A stretch of 64,000 bases of DNA from Riptortus pedestris (taxonomy: Eukaryota; Arthropoda; Insecta; Hemiptera; Alydidae), in contig CM032230.1 in assembly GCA_019009955.1 (NCBI GenBank), positions 130,438,501-130,502,500 of the forward strand. The letters are read 5' to 3'. Below, piece by piece: positions 12,314 to 24,535 of the stretch; positions within the stretch are counted from its first letter, which is position 1; every line of letters starts with the position of its first letter. The notes beneath the pieces were generated by a model that did no database searches, was not told the origin of the DNA, and saw nothing but the letters and a program-made list of their open reading frames with translations. A program made the translations under genes and the position numbers.

Positions 12314-15300
12314 CACATAATCTCTGTACATATTAGAGATAGAACAAATTTGTAAGGACCCTTTTTGTTTAATATGGAAAGGTCTATAAATTAAGTTCTA
12401 TGATATTTGTTGTTCCTATGCATTGGAACAGATATATCCAGTCTCAGCCTTTATCAAACTTGATCTTTAGTTTTAATAAAACTCTTAATTATTGATTTGG
12501 TCGATCAGACTAAAAATTCCAAATGGTAATGAGCTCGTCATATTCTAGCACGTGAAAAATCTGCTTAGTTTATGCAGGACCTATGTGGCTGGATGTTTTT
12601 TATTTAACTTGGCTTTTGTCTCTAACCAACACAATTGTTTACATTTTAGAATGTATCTCAGATTACCGTCATTATTATTCTAAATTGTGTATCCAATAGT
12701 CCCTGGAGAAGATAAATTAAAAAAAAAGAAAAGAAGAAGCTCAACTCAGAGGATTTTATTAGAATTATTTTTTGTAAATGGTTTTATCATTCATTTCTCA
12801 ACAAAAAATGTAACATAAGGTAGTTTATATTTTTTTCATACCTGTACTGCATCTGTCAATTACTTCATCAGCTTTTGCTTTAATGTCAGGTTTGTCTCCA
12901 AAGTTTTTTTCATTGATATTCTTTGCTTTTCTAGCATTTATTTTCCCATTCTCTAACTGAAATGAATAATACAATCGTTTCCTTAAAACTCAAAGATAAA
13001 AATACACATTTAATTAATAATGTCTAATGAGCAATTGAAAAACTTTCTTTTACTTAATTATTTTGCTTTAACTGTTATATTGGTCTCTATTATTTAAGAA
13101 TCTCTTTCTTTATATTATAAGGGGAAAATATATGTTATTTTCAAGCCCAGTGAATAACCTACTGATCTGTTACCAGCTGTATAATGACATTAATTGATAC
13201 AAACAGTGTAACAGGAGGATAGAAGAATTATATATGTTGAAGATGTTATTTAATTACAATTTTATGATGGATGCATGTAACCCATGAAAAATGGGTCCCC
13301 CGCTCCATCGAAAACAGAATGTCTGGTCCAATGTTAGAGTTAAAACAAACACAAATCATTCCCAATTAAAAAAGTATTCCCTTCTGACTAATAATAAATA
13401 AACGGTTCGATAATTGTTCACTTCAACTATAATACAGAAAAAGTAAGGCAATAGCCGGAAGTCCAATGTTTAACATTACTACAGAAATATTTTATTTGTA
13501 TAATTCAAGTATGATTAGACATGGCAACATGAACCACCCCTCAAGATTTACAGGCATCACTGTAAGATTGTAGCTCTTATATTAAAAAATGAATGGAGTA
13601 TCTCAAAGAAATGAGTGTTATTATTATTATTTAATAACGTCCACTTTTTGCAACTAAGGCTAATTGGGGCAGGTTATCTATAGGTTACCACCCTTTTCTA
13701 GTCAGGGTGGGACTTAGGATGTTATTTAATGAATTTCGTCACTAAATAATTTCCTCTGCCCAGGTGAGAATCGAACTCGCCACTCTAGGATTACAAGTGT
13801 TTATGAAAAAGTAAGATTGACCCTATGCTTTTACTGACAGGCCCAAGCATATTTATATTTTAAATATTGCTTTCTTGGATCCAGAATTGAAATATTCTCG
13901 AATTCGTTTAGCGAGAGGCTCCAGTAAAACACTTTCCTGTAATCAGACTTTATTTCAAAATACCCTAAATTTTTTGTGGGTTTTATCCCACTTCTTCAGA
14001 GGCCATCCTTCTAGTACTGAGGAAGTCTTTAACACAGTGCTAAAGACCTCCACAGTGTTTCAACGGGTGTAAAGGTAAAAGCACTTCGTAACTAAAACTA
14101 CTTTTAGTTAAAACAAGCATTTTGGGCAATATCAAAATAAAGAATGCGTAGAGAAAAGGATTTTGATTAAGGACCCTTGCCACACAAATTTCAAGAGCAA
14201 TAATGATGAATGATTTGGTCTTGGAAAGATACAGAGACAACTATTTTAATTATAAACAAATAGATGTATTATATATTTATAAAATTATGGACATGTATTT
14301 ATTTAGTAATGATTTATATTTGCTGATTACTTTAAAAGCAAGTCAAATTAGTAAATATATAATAAACAATTTATTAGTTAATTTATCTGGCAAATCCATA
14401 ATCAATTTAAAATTAAGGATTTTTTTTTGTGTATCTTTAACAAATATTGGATTTCTGGTGTATTTTGTTTCACAGATCCCATGAAAATAAGTTTGAATGA
14501 AATTGCTTAATAGTACAATAGGGAGGCAAAGAAACATTTTTGTTTCCACTTTTTTCAGTTCTCAATAAATATGTTCGTTTACGGATACGGATTTGTTGGG
14601 GAACCTCATAGCTTTAATTGTATAAAGTCTCACAGCCTTTATTTTTTTGTAAATATCACACCAAGAAATAGTGATAGTATTCAACAGGGAGTTGAATATT
14701 ATACCACACCAGACCCAGAAACTCAGTACTTGTTCAATGTTAAGCATCTGAATTCAAAAAGTTTGGTTTAAGCTATACTTTAACTAAGAAGAAATCCTTC
14801 TAATCCTGGGGCAGTGATCACTGTTTGTGGGAGTCTATATACTTTTGGCATTGATATATCAATATGCCCATATTCTTTATAACTAAATCCCTCCTGTGAT
14901 GTACGTTTTTACTTACAACACCAGCTTTTTGCATCATGCACTCCAGGAAACACTGAAAAAGAGAAAATAATTATTACAACATTGTTTAAACTGTGCTTAC
15001 CACTACTACAAAAGTAGAGACGTTATAATATGAAAACATAACACAAATAAATATTTGGTTTAAATGATACATCTAGGTATTAATTGAATTTATGTGCCTT
15101 TAAATAAAATCTAAGTTTTTATCATAATTGTAGTCTTTAAACCTTTCTAAACTAAAAAATAATGGTTCAAAAATTACTGTCTCAAAATTGCTTGTATTTT
15201 TTTCTTCTTTACTGAAGGTTCAGAAATTATTCCAAGGAAAACCTGTTTTCCCCGATGACTTTTTGTTAAGGCTATACTATTTGAATCTCAGAGAATTAAT

Positions 15301-18300
15301 TTTTATTTATCGCCACTAATTCACTGCTCCTTTAGTAATGAATATTTGGTTAATTTTTCCCTTTAGAGATCAGCTGATTTTAACTCACAATTTTATTAAA
15401 TTAAATCAGCAGATTTTTATATGTATTTTTTAGTATAACACATGTTTCAAATAAAAGAACAATAAAACAATCGAGTAACGGCAGCCTTCCAAGCAGCATT
15501 TCAGGTATTCCTAGTTCAATTAATTTTAAAATTAGTGTCACACCTCTGGTGACTTTATGGTTTTGAACAATGAATAATGGCCTACAATTACTTCTTATAG
15601 AGAAATAAATACGGAAAAAATAGGATCTATAAAATTATCAAGAGAGAGATAAATCACCTGTGAGAGTGTGACAGCAAGCCTTTTTTTTCTTTTTGCTTTT
15701 TTTATGATTGTTAAGTTATGTTTCAATTTACTTATTTTATCAGAATGTAAATAGTATTATAATTAACTACTCGGTTGTATTTACAGCCCTTCCACAACCT
15801 AGGCTTCTGCCACATTCTTAAACCATTCTATGCGTTCTGATGTGAGGATCCTCAAAATCTGGAGGCCCCTACAAAGGGGGTGCTAGCCTCCTATGGCAGG
15901 TAGCGAATGCCTAAGGTAAATTCCAATCCAAAGGTAGAAAACTATTATGATAACCTACAAAGCACAAAGGACTTTTGCACTAATTTGAATTATATGCCTT
16001 TATAACTTACTTAATTAATCTCTTTCAGTTTTCGGTAGAATTTTGGGTATTCCTTTCGATGAAAAATTAAGAAATATATTGATTATTACTCAATGTTTTG
16101 CAGAACTTGCTTTTAATAACAAGAATTTTTGAATTCACTTACCATGATCTTATTAATATGACCAACTGCTATAACTTTTTTTTTCACCTATTTTCATTAA
16201 GTGAAATGTGTCTGTGGAAGTATCACAACTTAGAATAGGTCTGTTTAATACTACACTTAAAAAAAGTGCACTTTCTTGAAATATTTTTTGTATACTTACT
16301 TTCCCTCCTTCCTTTTCTGGGAGCTTCCTATCCCGAACAGCACTCATTATTTGATCTTAAAAAAATGGTATGTTTAAATAAGTCTGCTTTAATAAGGACG
16401 CTTCTATTTTAATCACTAAAATAAATATCCAGTCTGAATTTCTAAACTGTAAAAAGAAAATTACTAATGCTAATTTATCCAAACAAGGAACTAGATGAGA
16501 ATAGTCCTACTTGAGATCTTTATTTTTGAGTGACAGCCCTACAACAAAAAAGTCCAACAGTCAGAATTTAGGTTCTAAGCCAATTCCCATTTTATTACAA
16601 ATTCCAGCTACATATATATTCATACTCTCTTTATTACTTTAGCAAATTTACCTTAAAGAAAATTAGCTGTTGAGATCTTCAAGATAATATTTTTCAGACT
16701 TTCATCAAATGTATGTCAGAATATAATGTAACATGAGAGACTACATCATCTATGTGCCATCCTGACACAAAAAATGTTGATACTTTGGCCCTTTAGTTAC
16801 ATTTGCTTTATGTTCTTCTTTAATTATATATATTCCTTTTAATTTTAAACATTGGTTGAAAGTCAAGTTTTTGAATTTCCTTAAGTATATGTTAAATAGT
16901 GCATATGACATTCTGACATCTATTCTAATCATTATATTGTTTACAATCTAATTACTAAGATTCCTGTTGGTACTCACCCATTTCAATATTGTTTTGCCTT
17001 CTGCATTCTTCAACATTCAGTCTTGTCTTCAATAGACCTCTTATGTCCAGCTGAAACAAGTATAGATATTGACAATTCCACAAGACGAAGCTCCCAAGTT
17101 TTCTCCTATATTCTATTATGAGACTCAACCACTCCTCTTTATTTGTTACATGGATCAGTTTAGGTACAACTTCAGATTCAAGGGGCTTTAAGCTTTGCCG
17201 GAATGGCAGAAGGAATTTCAGCAAAAAGGGATGACCATCAATGCTGCCAAGAGTAAGGTACTGGTCCTTTCCAGTAGATGAGGAAGAGCTAGTGACGGTG
17301 TACTGTATATGAAGAGGTTCTCGGAGTGTCTTTTACTGTTTAGGCACCACCATAAATGGACAGGACAAAATAAATTTGAAAATAGTTAACAGAATTGGTA
17401 GAGCCAACCAAATCTGATATAATTTATGCAACAACATTGTTGGCCATTGAGATGTGGGGTAAAGAACCAATGTCCATATTTACAAATCAGTATACTTCCC
17501 TATTCTTACCTACAGGAAGTGAGAGCTGGGGCATGCATGGCAATCAGATGAGCAGAATTTAAGTGTTTATGCAGAGTTGCAGGTAGAACTAGAAGTGCCC
17601 GTGCAAGAAAAGAAAGGAGTAGGGAGGAGCTAAAAATCACCCTAGAAAAAAGGACAGCTTAAGTGTTTCGACCAGGTATATGGAATAAGGGAGGACCGGA
17701 AACGCAGAAAGGTGAGGGAACTGGCAAGAGGCCCACCCAAGCGGCAAGGCCTAGAATTTTATATGAAGAGAATGTCCAAAAAACTGTAAGAAAATCACTC
17801 TAATAGCTTAAGCAAAGGGTCTTTTCTACTTTACCCACTCATGCTACTATTTAAATACTTGGTTACTTTCTCAAGTAACATTTACCTAGCATTAGTGAAA
17901 ACATATGTTCCACTAGCTAAAGGTTAGGCTTGGTTTAGTGTGCTTTGTGTCTTCAAGGTGTTAATCATGAAAATGAATCTCATTGAGTTCAGCAAGCAAA
18001 TTGGCTCAGCTCGTAAGGCAGTTCGGTTCTTACAAAATCGTGCCATAATTCACACGAAAAGGAGGTGCCCAAGAAGACACTGGATGAGGCTATATTTTCA
18101 TCAGGATCGTTTACCAGTATGGCGCTGCTATAAGAAAAGTTGCAGGTATGAAATTAGCATTTACAGGGATACTTGGTTATCTCATAGCAGGCTCGGACTG
18201 GAAAAGGCTATTCTGTACACAATCACAGAGTTTTGTAGGGATGAATTAAAGATGTCCGCAAATACTATAACAGACTGGAAGAACTACATGCGTGAGGTGT

Positions 18301-20011
18301 GTGCTTCAGACATATTAAGCAACCCTATAGTTATTGGTGGCCCCGGTTGTCATGTAGAAATCGATGAAAGCTGCTTCACGAGAAGAAAATACAACCGAGG
18401 CAGGTTATACCCCAATCAATGGGTATTTGGAGGAGTGTGTAGAGAAACTAGAGAGGTGTTTTTGTATGCTGTTCCAGATAGAACTGCAGCAACTTTAACA
18501 GACTGTATCAGAAGTGCGATCGGACCTGGAACTATGATATATTCAGACTGCTTCAGATCGTATCATGGGCTAAAGAAGCTGCCTGGTATGTATTACAAGC
18601 ATTACACAGTAGACCACTCTAAAAACTTTGTTGACCTAAAAACAGGAGCGCATACTCAAAGGATAGTCTGTTTGGTCTAGTGTCAAACGAAGAAACAAGG
18701 TGGAGTGTGGTACTAGAAGAACTATGTTGGATTCATATCTCTGCGAGTGGATGTGGAGGAGGAAATATGAAAAGGAGGATTTATTTATGAAAATCCTGGA
18801 GGGTATTGCTCGTTATTGGTCTCGTAAATGTTAGTTGTTTTATTATCTTTTTATGTTGTTTAATTGTTTCTCATCCTGTCAGAGCTAATGATATAACAGT
18901 TAGACCTGTAACCAAGCTTTGTCCATATAAATAAACGTCAGTCACGCAAGGGCTGCGTATACTACGAACATTTCCCACTTGCTGGTATGATACACTTGTG
19001 ATCTCATCTCACAATCTATTCTTTACGCCCCTCAGCAAATTTACTAAAGGCTGAAATAAATAAGCAATGGATAACTCCCATAATATTTGAGTTATGACGA
19101 GAAGAAATAAACACATGTTCTAACCGTATTATATTATTTATAAATCACAGTTGAATCACTGTTATTCACATTCAGAAAATGAGTGGGTAAAGTAGAAAAG
19201 ACCCGAAGCAAATCTGTAAGGACCGAGAAGCTTGGGAGTGCTTGATCTAGACCAGCCCTCTTTAGAAATAGCTCAAGGAGGAAGGTAGAGAAGAATAATA
19301 ACAGCCAATCCTGATTTCCATGAACAAGGGAAAGAAGAGGGCCACAAGGACATGCAGCTGTTTTTTTTTTTGCCTGTTGCATCAGACTATCCAACAATAA
19401 AGGCATCATGAGGAAAATTCCTCTTGAGGCTAGAATGGTTAGAGAGCTATCTCTCACTAGCTTGTAGCCTGCATAACCTGACTAATGGTAGACATTAGCC
19501 AGTATGAGTATACAGACTACAACTTTAATCTACCCTTCAGTCTTGCTGTAAGAAGAATTTAGATGAGAAGGGGTTGGAGATAAAAAAACAAACTATAAAT
19601 ATGACTAATTTGAAGGCAAAAAATGGATTATTTTCTGCTTCCGATTGTCCAATAATTATAATTCGATGGGAGTTCATTATTATATCAATTAGTTTCTGGA
19701 TAACAGCAATTGTAATCATAAATTGTCCAACTGCTTATATCTCGGCTAAAACAAATGGATGGCAACACTTTTAATGTTCATGCTGAAGTGAATTTTTGTT
19801 ATTGATGAAAACGACAGGAAGATTTTGTATATCCAATCTTTATATTTACGGGGTACCATTTCTCTTTCAACCCATCAAAGACGAGCAACGCTGCTATTAG
19901 GTTTATATTAGTAAAGCTGTGGATTCATACGTCATTTCTATTACTTACCCCATAAGCGAAGTTCATAGTTGAAGCTAAGACAACGAATAGAGCTACCTCT
20001 TTGGCGTACAT
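11421..20011 (-). CDS. Odorant-binding protein (classic six-cysteine), OBP-B
   Basis: Predicted secreted carrier of small hydrophobic odorants or pheromones in sensillum lymph. Seven exons on the minus strand: 19949-20011 (start), 16978-17050, 16300-16355, 14917-14952, 12842-12956, 11567-11637 and 11421-11456 (stop). They join in frame to 149 residues. Exon 1 alone encodes a signal peptide beginning MYAKEVALFVVLAS. Cysteines fall at residues 37, 65, 69, 112, 122 and 131, giving the family's C2-X3-C3 and C5-X8-C6 spacing (CFLEC, CQYGLEITKC). Exon lengths 1 and 3-6 (63, 56, 36, 115, 71) equal those of OBP-A, and exon 2 differs by 6 bases. Intron 1 is about 2.9 kb and contains a Merlin element and a LINE fragment. 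All splice sites are GT-AG. The gene looks intact. I cannot name a subfamily or ligand. Confidence 0.93.
11745..12195 (-). repeat. Dispersed repeat with promoter-like TATA box (possible LTR or 5' end)
   Basis: About 11745-12010 matches 3340-3640 in the GART intron. On the minus strand TATAAAAGT (12075-12083) is followed by a GC-richer stretch (ggcccagctcgtcccgag), which looks like a core promoter. No ORF or second LTR is visible, so the class is uncertain. Confidence 0.5.
12257..12311. repeat. (TA)n microsatellite in OBP-B intron
   Basis: About 55 bases of alternating TA. A decayed family 2 end follows at about 12548-12590 (aaaaatctgcttagtttatgcagg). Confidence 0.95.
13615..13800 (-). repeat. 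tRNA-derived SINE, truncated
   Basis: Reverse-oriented copy sharing the body ggttaccaccctttt, gggtgggac and the B-box-like gaatcgaactcgcc with full copies at 38650-38876 and 53115-53338. The tRNA head is lost after about 13800. It lies in OBP-B intron 4. Confidence 0.8.
14953..16299. other. OBP-B intron, no gene seen
   Basis: AT-rich intron. A short GC-richer segment at about 15785-15915 (acaacctaggcttctgccacattc ... gaggcccctacaaaggggg) looks like an old repeat fragment that I cannot classify. Confidence 0.5.
17215..17790 (+). pseudogene. Non-LTR retrotransposon (LINE) reverse transcriptase 3' fragment
   Basis: Scattered frames give GMTINAAKSKVLVFSS at about 17228 and, near 17660-17760, FDQVYGIREDRKRRKVRELARGPPKR. 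The first resembles the segment after the reverse-transcriptase palm. The second resembles the terminal 'WFGHV.R..EDR...' region of LINE polyproteins (RTE/CR1-like). Several stops and frameshifts are present. It starts just upstream of OBP-B exon 2 and ends beside the Merlin insertion. Confidence 0.7.
17967..18834 (+). pseudogene. Merlin transposase (IS1595/ISXO2-like DDE), frameshifted
   Basis: The open frame from 17940 (likely start ATG 17967) runs to 18680. The N-terminal part has a cysteine pair (WRCYKKSCRYE) like the zinc-ribbon of ISXO2 transposases, followed by a helix-rich segment. VEIDESCF carries the first catalytic Asp and IYSDCFRSY the second. After HTQRI the frame shifts near 18663-18666, and the C-terminal part continues in another frame as WSSVKRRNKVECGTRRT to stop TAG at 18832. 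The family normally has I-E-S-x-W here, so the break falls at the codon of the third catalytic residue. The copy is therefore probably inactive in cis. Confidence 0.9.
18876..19110 (+). repeat. 235-bp segment repeated inverted at 25597-25835
   Basis: Includes gtcacgcaagggctgcgtatac, a variant of the family 2 5' hairpin, then gaacatttcccacttgctgg and ctttacgcccctcagcaaatt. The reverse complement of the same string lies about 6.5 kb away. It lies inside the Merlin boundaries, so it is either nested or part of the Merlin 3' region. Confidence 0.85.
19205..19948. other. OBP-B intron 1, no gene seen
   Basis: Non-repetitive by eye. The minus frame at 19134-19457 overlaps the Merlin end and has no domain. 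Nothing else is recognisable. Confidence 0.5.
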
Positions 20012-20052
20012 GTTTGCCAGTGTGTGATTGGCTCTTCTAGTGTGTCCTCCAA

Positions 20053-20058
20053 TTTATA
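20053..20058 (-). promoter_or_regulatory. TATA box of OBP-B
   Basis: TATAAA on the minus strand, 42 bases upstream of the OBP-B start codon at 20011. OBP-A has a TATA run at a nearly equal distance, which supports both promoters and a very short 5' UTR. Confidence 0.65.
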
Positions 20059-20284
20059 ACATACCGTAGAAGGTCGATAATATTACTATTTCCCCACTTT
20101 TAGATTAGCACAGATGGAAAAGAAACTGCAACAAAGACATAATAATAGAGCTGAAATTGACGTCTCGATTCTCAATGGGATGTCATCCTTCAAGATAGTT
20201 TTATTATTACTTCAAGACTTATTTAAATTCGCAATTGATTTTACAATCAAATTTAATTTGAAAAAGTTATTTATAAATGCCCAA

Positions 20285-20440
20285 GCTATGCTACTGTTGC
20301 GACCATCCTTTTCTATTCAGTGCGGGACTGAAGTTATTTAGTGAGTTCTTCATTAAATAAACTCTTACTTGGGAATCGAATCCATGAATCAATGAAAAGT
20401 ATAAGACCAACGCCTTAACCATAGCTAACCTGTGCATCAT
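20285..20440 (-). repeat. tRNA-derived SINE, diverged
   Basis: Shares ccttttctattcagtgcggg, tttatttagtgagt, tgggaatcgaatcca (B box region) and accaacgccttaacc (tRNA head) with the SINE copies at 38650 and 53115. It is older and shorter. Confidence 0.7.
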
Positions 20441-20487
20441 CTGAGATATTGGAACTTAAATTAGTCATTGAACTTGAAAAAAAAGTC

Positions 20488-20535
20488 CGTCGCGCGGTGC
20501 TGTATATACTAAGCAGATTTACCAAGTCCTAGAAT
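20488..20535 (+). repeat. Family 2 5' end remnant
   Basis: aaaaaaagtccgtcgcgcgg followed by tactaagcagattta matches the start of family 2, with a damaged hairpin. Confidence 0.7.
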
Positions 20536-20769
20536 AATATACTGGTCACAACCTATTCTCTATTTCTCCCGTAGTAAGAAGCCTGTGTTAACCAAACTCA
20601 AACATTCAGTGGACATGAAATTTATTGTAACTCAGTTCCTTAAAGTAAAAATCAAAGGATGTAATTGAGATATTTCAAAACTAAAATTTCTATTCTATTA
20701 ACCCTGAAAGTTACACTTTAGGATTGGCTGTTTTGAAAAAACAATACATCGTGGATGGAAGTGTAATTG

Positions 20770-20852
20770 TACACATTGAAGTCGTGCTATAAAAATACCA
20801 TCATTAGTCAGTCAGCAATGATTGCCCGGGCATCACTGGGTATCTTAGCTAG
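20770..20852 (+). repeat. Family 1 3' end fragment
   Basis: Only the tail is present (aaaaataccatca ... gcccgggcatcactgggtat) ending in CTAG at 20849-20852, followed by T. A complete family 1 copy begins about 10 bases later. Confidence 0.8.
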
Positions 20853-20861
20853 TATATATAT

Positions 20862-22113
20862 AAAATTGTAACTTCTGTCTGTACATTGATTTTTTTCGCG
20901 AATTTTCACGATAACTTTTCGTTTCACATGTCATAGACACCATAACTGCATTTTGTCTCTTTCGTGAGTGTTTGCCCAACTTAGACTTTAGGCTATATTA
21001 ATATCCTAAGACGAACAGGAGTGGGGGTTATAAAGGAAGCCTGAAATTAAAAATAGCGATATTTCGTTTCCTATTGGTTTTTCGGCAAATATGAACATAA
21101 CAAAAGTTGTTTATTTTGTTATTTAGAGTAACTTTTGTTATATACACTTTATTCGTATACTGAATTATAAACGAGATATACGCAAAAATCTATAGCGGAA
21201 GTGAACAATTTTATTTGGGACAAAAGACCCAACCGAAATAAATAAAACTCGGTATGTGTATTAGCACTAACGCTTTCATTATAATAAGCCATACCAACAT
21301 TTCTAGGGACGGGCAGGAGTGGGGGTTATAAGGGAGGCCTGAATTTAAAATAGCAGTATTTCGTTTTCTATTCGTTTTTCGGCACATATGAACATAACAA
21401 AAGTTGTTTATTTTGTTATTTAGAGTAACTTTTGTGATATTCATTTTTGTCTTTTAACAATGTATAAACGAGATATACACTATAAACTAAAGCGGGAGTC
21501 AACTATTTTATTGGGCGCTAACGATTGAACCGAACTTAACAAAACACGGTATGTCAATTAGCATTAATTCTTCCATGATTATAAGCTATATTAAAATGTT
21601 TAGGTTAGAACGGGAGTGGGGGTTATAAGGGAGGCCTGAAATAAAAATTCCCGATATTTCATTGTCTATTTGTTTTTCGACAAACATGCACATAACAAAA
21701 GTTGTTTACTTTGTTATTTAGAATAATTTTTGTTTTATACATTTCTCCAGGAACAATGTGTAGAGAAAGTAATTTGCGTAGAAATATTGATATGCTCAAC
21801 AATTCATTCCAATTTGAACTAGGCTCGTACCTCACCTGGAAATATTAATTCAAATCTATGTTAATATTTTGTCCTTAATAACTGAAATCTATGCATAATG
21901 CACAGGAGACGGGAAATAAGGCAATTTGGAAGACAGTGAAGACTTGCATAAAAAATTAATTTTATTATTAACAAATGCAAACAACGGGTATTAACCCTAA
22001 ACACTGGGACGGGTAAATGTCAAAATATTGTGCAAAGTAAAGCCTTGCCAAAAAAATACCATCACCATTCAGCCTCAAATGAATTCCCGGGCGAAGCCGG
22101 GTATCTGAGCTAG
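20862..22113 (+). mobile_element. Family 1 non-autonomous Helitron-like element
   Basis: Starts aaaattgtaacttctgtctg and ends with the hairpin CCCGGGCGAAGCCGGG followed by tatctgag and CTAG (22110-22113), then T. A hairpin plus CTRR before T is the usual 3' end of Helitrons. Inside are about three repeats of a unit of about 297 bp carrying caggagtgggggttataagg near 21016, 21308 and 21610. No coding capacity is seen. The open frames here are chance readings of the repeat. Confidence 0.75.
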
Positions 22114-22122
22114 TATATATAT

Positions 22123-22832
22123 AAAATTGTAACCTCTGTCTGTAAATTGATTTTTTTCGCGAAATTTCACGATAACTTTTCGTTTCACAGGTCATAGACA
22201 CCATAACTGCATTTTGCTTCTTTCGTGTCTGTTTGTTTGTTACCTTTTCACGCATAAATAGCTGAACCGAATTTTATGAAACGGCATGTATATTACTACT
22301 AACCCAACTTAGACTTTAGGCTATGATAATATTCTTTGAGACGAATAGGAGTGGGGGTTATAAGGGAGGCCTGAAATTAAAAATAGCGATATTTCGTTTC
22401 CTATTGCATTTTCGGCAATTATGCACAAAACAAAAGTTGTTTATTTTGTTATTTAGAGAAACTTTTGTAATATACACTATGGTCGTATACCGAAGTATGA
22501 AGGCGTTATACGCTAAAAATTATAGCGGGAGTCAACAATTTTATTTGGCACAAAGGACTCAACCGAATTAAATAAAACACGGTACATGTATTAGCACTAA
22601 CGCCTTCCTTTTAATAAGCCATACTAACATTTCTAAGAACGGACAGGAGTGGGGGTTATAAGGGAGGGCTGAAATTAAAAATAGTGATATTTCGTTTCCT
22701 ATTGGGGTTTCGGCAAATATGCACATTACAAAAGTTGTTTATTTTGTTATTTTGAGAAAGTTGCTCAACAATTCTTTTCAGTATGAACTACCAGGTACCT
22801 CACCTGGAAAAAGTAATTCAAATGTATGTTAA
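22123..22832 (+). mobile_element. Family 1 element, 3' truncated
   Basis: Starts in head-to-tail order, 10 bases after the previous copy's CTAG. It has the full 5' part and two internal units (gtgggggttataaggg near 22346 and 22642). It then breaks off near 22832 directly into the 3' end of family 2. Confidence 0.75.
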
Positions 22833-22837
22833 TAGCG

Positions 22838-22899
22838 AACGAAAATCGCGTCATGAGTACAACCTCAACTGCTGATTTCCCTTAAGGAAAACCTGCTAA
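22838..22899 (+). repeat. Family 2 3' terminus fused to family 1
   Basis: aaaatcgcgtcatgagtac, then cctcaactgctgatttcccttaag, and an end in CTAA at 22896-22899. Only the last 60 or so bases of family 2 are present. Confidence 0.75.
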
Positions 22900-23892
22900 A
22901 ATCATACTTATCCTCAACATTCCATACCAGATGGTTTTATTATTTGAATCTTATAATTGGATCAATTTGTGTTTTCAAAGGGGATTGAATAATTGAGAGC
23001 AAATAAAATGATTGTTAATGAAGGGTCTTCGAGATTACCTCAATTTTCTGATAGTCAAGGAAAGCTAGAATTATTAATCTCACCCGGAAGTCAAATCTCC
23101 TCATATTGGTTCAAGGTTTTCCAAGTAGTAATGCCAATGTTGGACCTATAGGCCTAGCATAATCGTGTTATTGTTCTTTCTTCGCCTTCTATTATACCGC
23201 CGATTTCATACCCCGAACAGAGAGATGACATACAGAATTTTTTAATTGAAAACTTCTTTTGGCTAACCTTGTCCGATTTTTTTTTTTTTGAATGCGGAAA
23301 AATGGGGAAGTACTTTCGGGTAGTATGGCGGGCTTGGAGGAGCTGTCTTTTTGTTGTCCAAGACAAGGACCATGACAGTTTCGCTGCTGTGTTTTTCTCC
23401 ACCTGTCAGATCTTATATCTTTTTAATAACTTGAAACAAAATCTCGAAATTTTGTGTGCATTTATACTTTGTTATTCTTATCAACCTGTAGCAGAGAATT
23501 TAACTTAAAATATGAGATAATGGCTTAGAAACTTATTGTTGATCTCCCTTAAATTTTAGGATTAGGATTAATATGATTTGGACAATCAACAACTAGGTTC
23601 TTATGCCCTTTATAGTAGTATAATGCTGTTTACAAGTCTCTGTTTTATTCTTATGTCCTAAATAATATCAACTAATATATTGTAAATACCGCTCTTGTCA
23701 TATCCTAAGGGTATTAAATACAACTACAATTATTTCTTAACTAAATCTATAAATCCATTTTTATTTAATAATATTTACTTAAAGATGTGTGCTAGTAACA
23801 CGAGTTACGTTGTACCTATTTACACTTCTCACTACTGGCTTAATATTTTTAACTGCCTTTATATTTGGCCAATAATTAATTATTCTACATTT
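22900..23892. other. Intergenic, no gene seen
   Basis: AT-rich sequence between repeats. Open frames at 23154-23402 (-), 23269-23508 (+) and 23695-23910 (+) have low-complexity or lysine-rich translations and no recognisable domain. Confidence 0.5.
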
Positions 23893-24017
23893 TTAGCAGA
23901 TTTTCCTTAAGGGAAATCAGCTATTGAGGTTGTACTCATGACGGAATTTTCGAAATTTTTCTTCAAATGTCTATCGATCCTACCCAGGAGATGACGAAAA
24001 TGATGTCCGTTCAAAAC

Positions 24018-24050
<33 letters not shown>

Positions 24051-24535
24051 CTGTTACCGCTCTAGCGGTCGCAATTTTTGTTTGATCGTTACCAAACTCG
24101 AAATTTAATCGTTTTATGTAAAAAGAAAGATCAAGTTCGTTAATGGCTGAAATCGGACCAGTAGGAGGGGGGGGGGGTTAGAGGGGGGGATTTTTGAAAA
24201 TTCGAAATATCTCCGTTATTATGCGTCGGATCGAAAAATCGTATTGAACTAATCTTATTGCAAATTAAATTTACTATAAATATTGTTCTATACATTTATT
24301 CTCTATCTTGAATATTAACCGAGATATTTGCATTTGTATTCTGTGTATGCTCGGCAGGGGTCGGCTATGTTCGGGACGTTCCGCCGAGAGCTCTGGTGGC
24401 CGTTTCCATAACTACTCGTCTCTCTTGAATAGGTTTAGAGATACCTTACTACAACAGTTGTTATTGGGCTGATTTATCTACTGTATAACTTCACGTGGGA
24501 AATCTGCTTAGTTTACGCAGCCCCTGCGTGACGGG
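23893..24535 (-). mobile_element. Family 2 non-autonomous element (Helentron/Helitron2-like)
   Basis: On the minus strand it starts near 24535 with the hairpin end (cacgcaggggctgcg) and ends at 23893 with the near-palindromic 3' hairpin and CTAA. Inside are the (TA)n tract at about 24013-24047, the ctctagcggtcgcaa block, a poly-G tract and the ttattaaccgagatatttgcat block. It pairs in inverted orientation with 24648-25304. Confidence 0.7.

Larger units (their letters stand above)
17817..19204 (+). mobile_element. Merlin-superfamily DNA transposon
   Basis: Terminal inverted repeats GGGTCTTTTCTACTTTACCC start at 17817 and end in reverse complement at 19204. They are flanked by a near-perfect 8-bp target duplication, taagcaaa (17809-17816) and gaagcaaa (19205-19212). 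Length is 1388 bp. It encodes an IS1595/ISXO2-like transposase, the hallmark of Merlin. About 18876-19110 holds family 2-like end sequence that recurs inverted at about 25597-25835. It lies in OBP-B intron 1, antisense to the host gene. Confidence 0.92.

Noticed and set aside
16955..17224. Whole 89-residue minus frame as a separate protein
   Set aside because: Only 16978-17050 is OBP-B exon 2; the upstream part is intron read-through.
17940..18680. 246-residue ORF considered as a host gene
   Set aside because: It lies between Merlin inverted repeats with an 8-bp target duplication and has IS1595-type transposase motifs.
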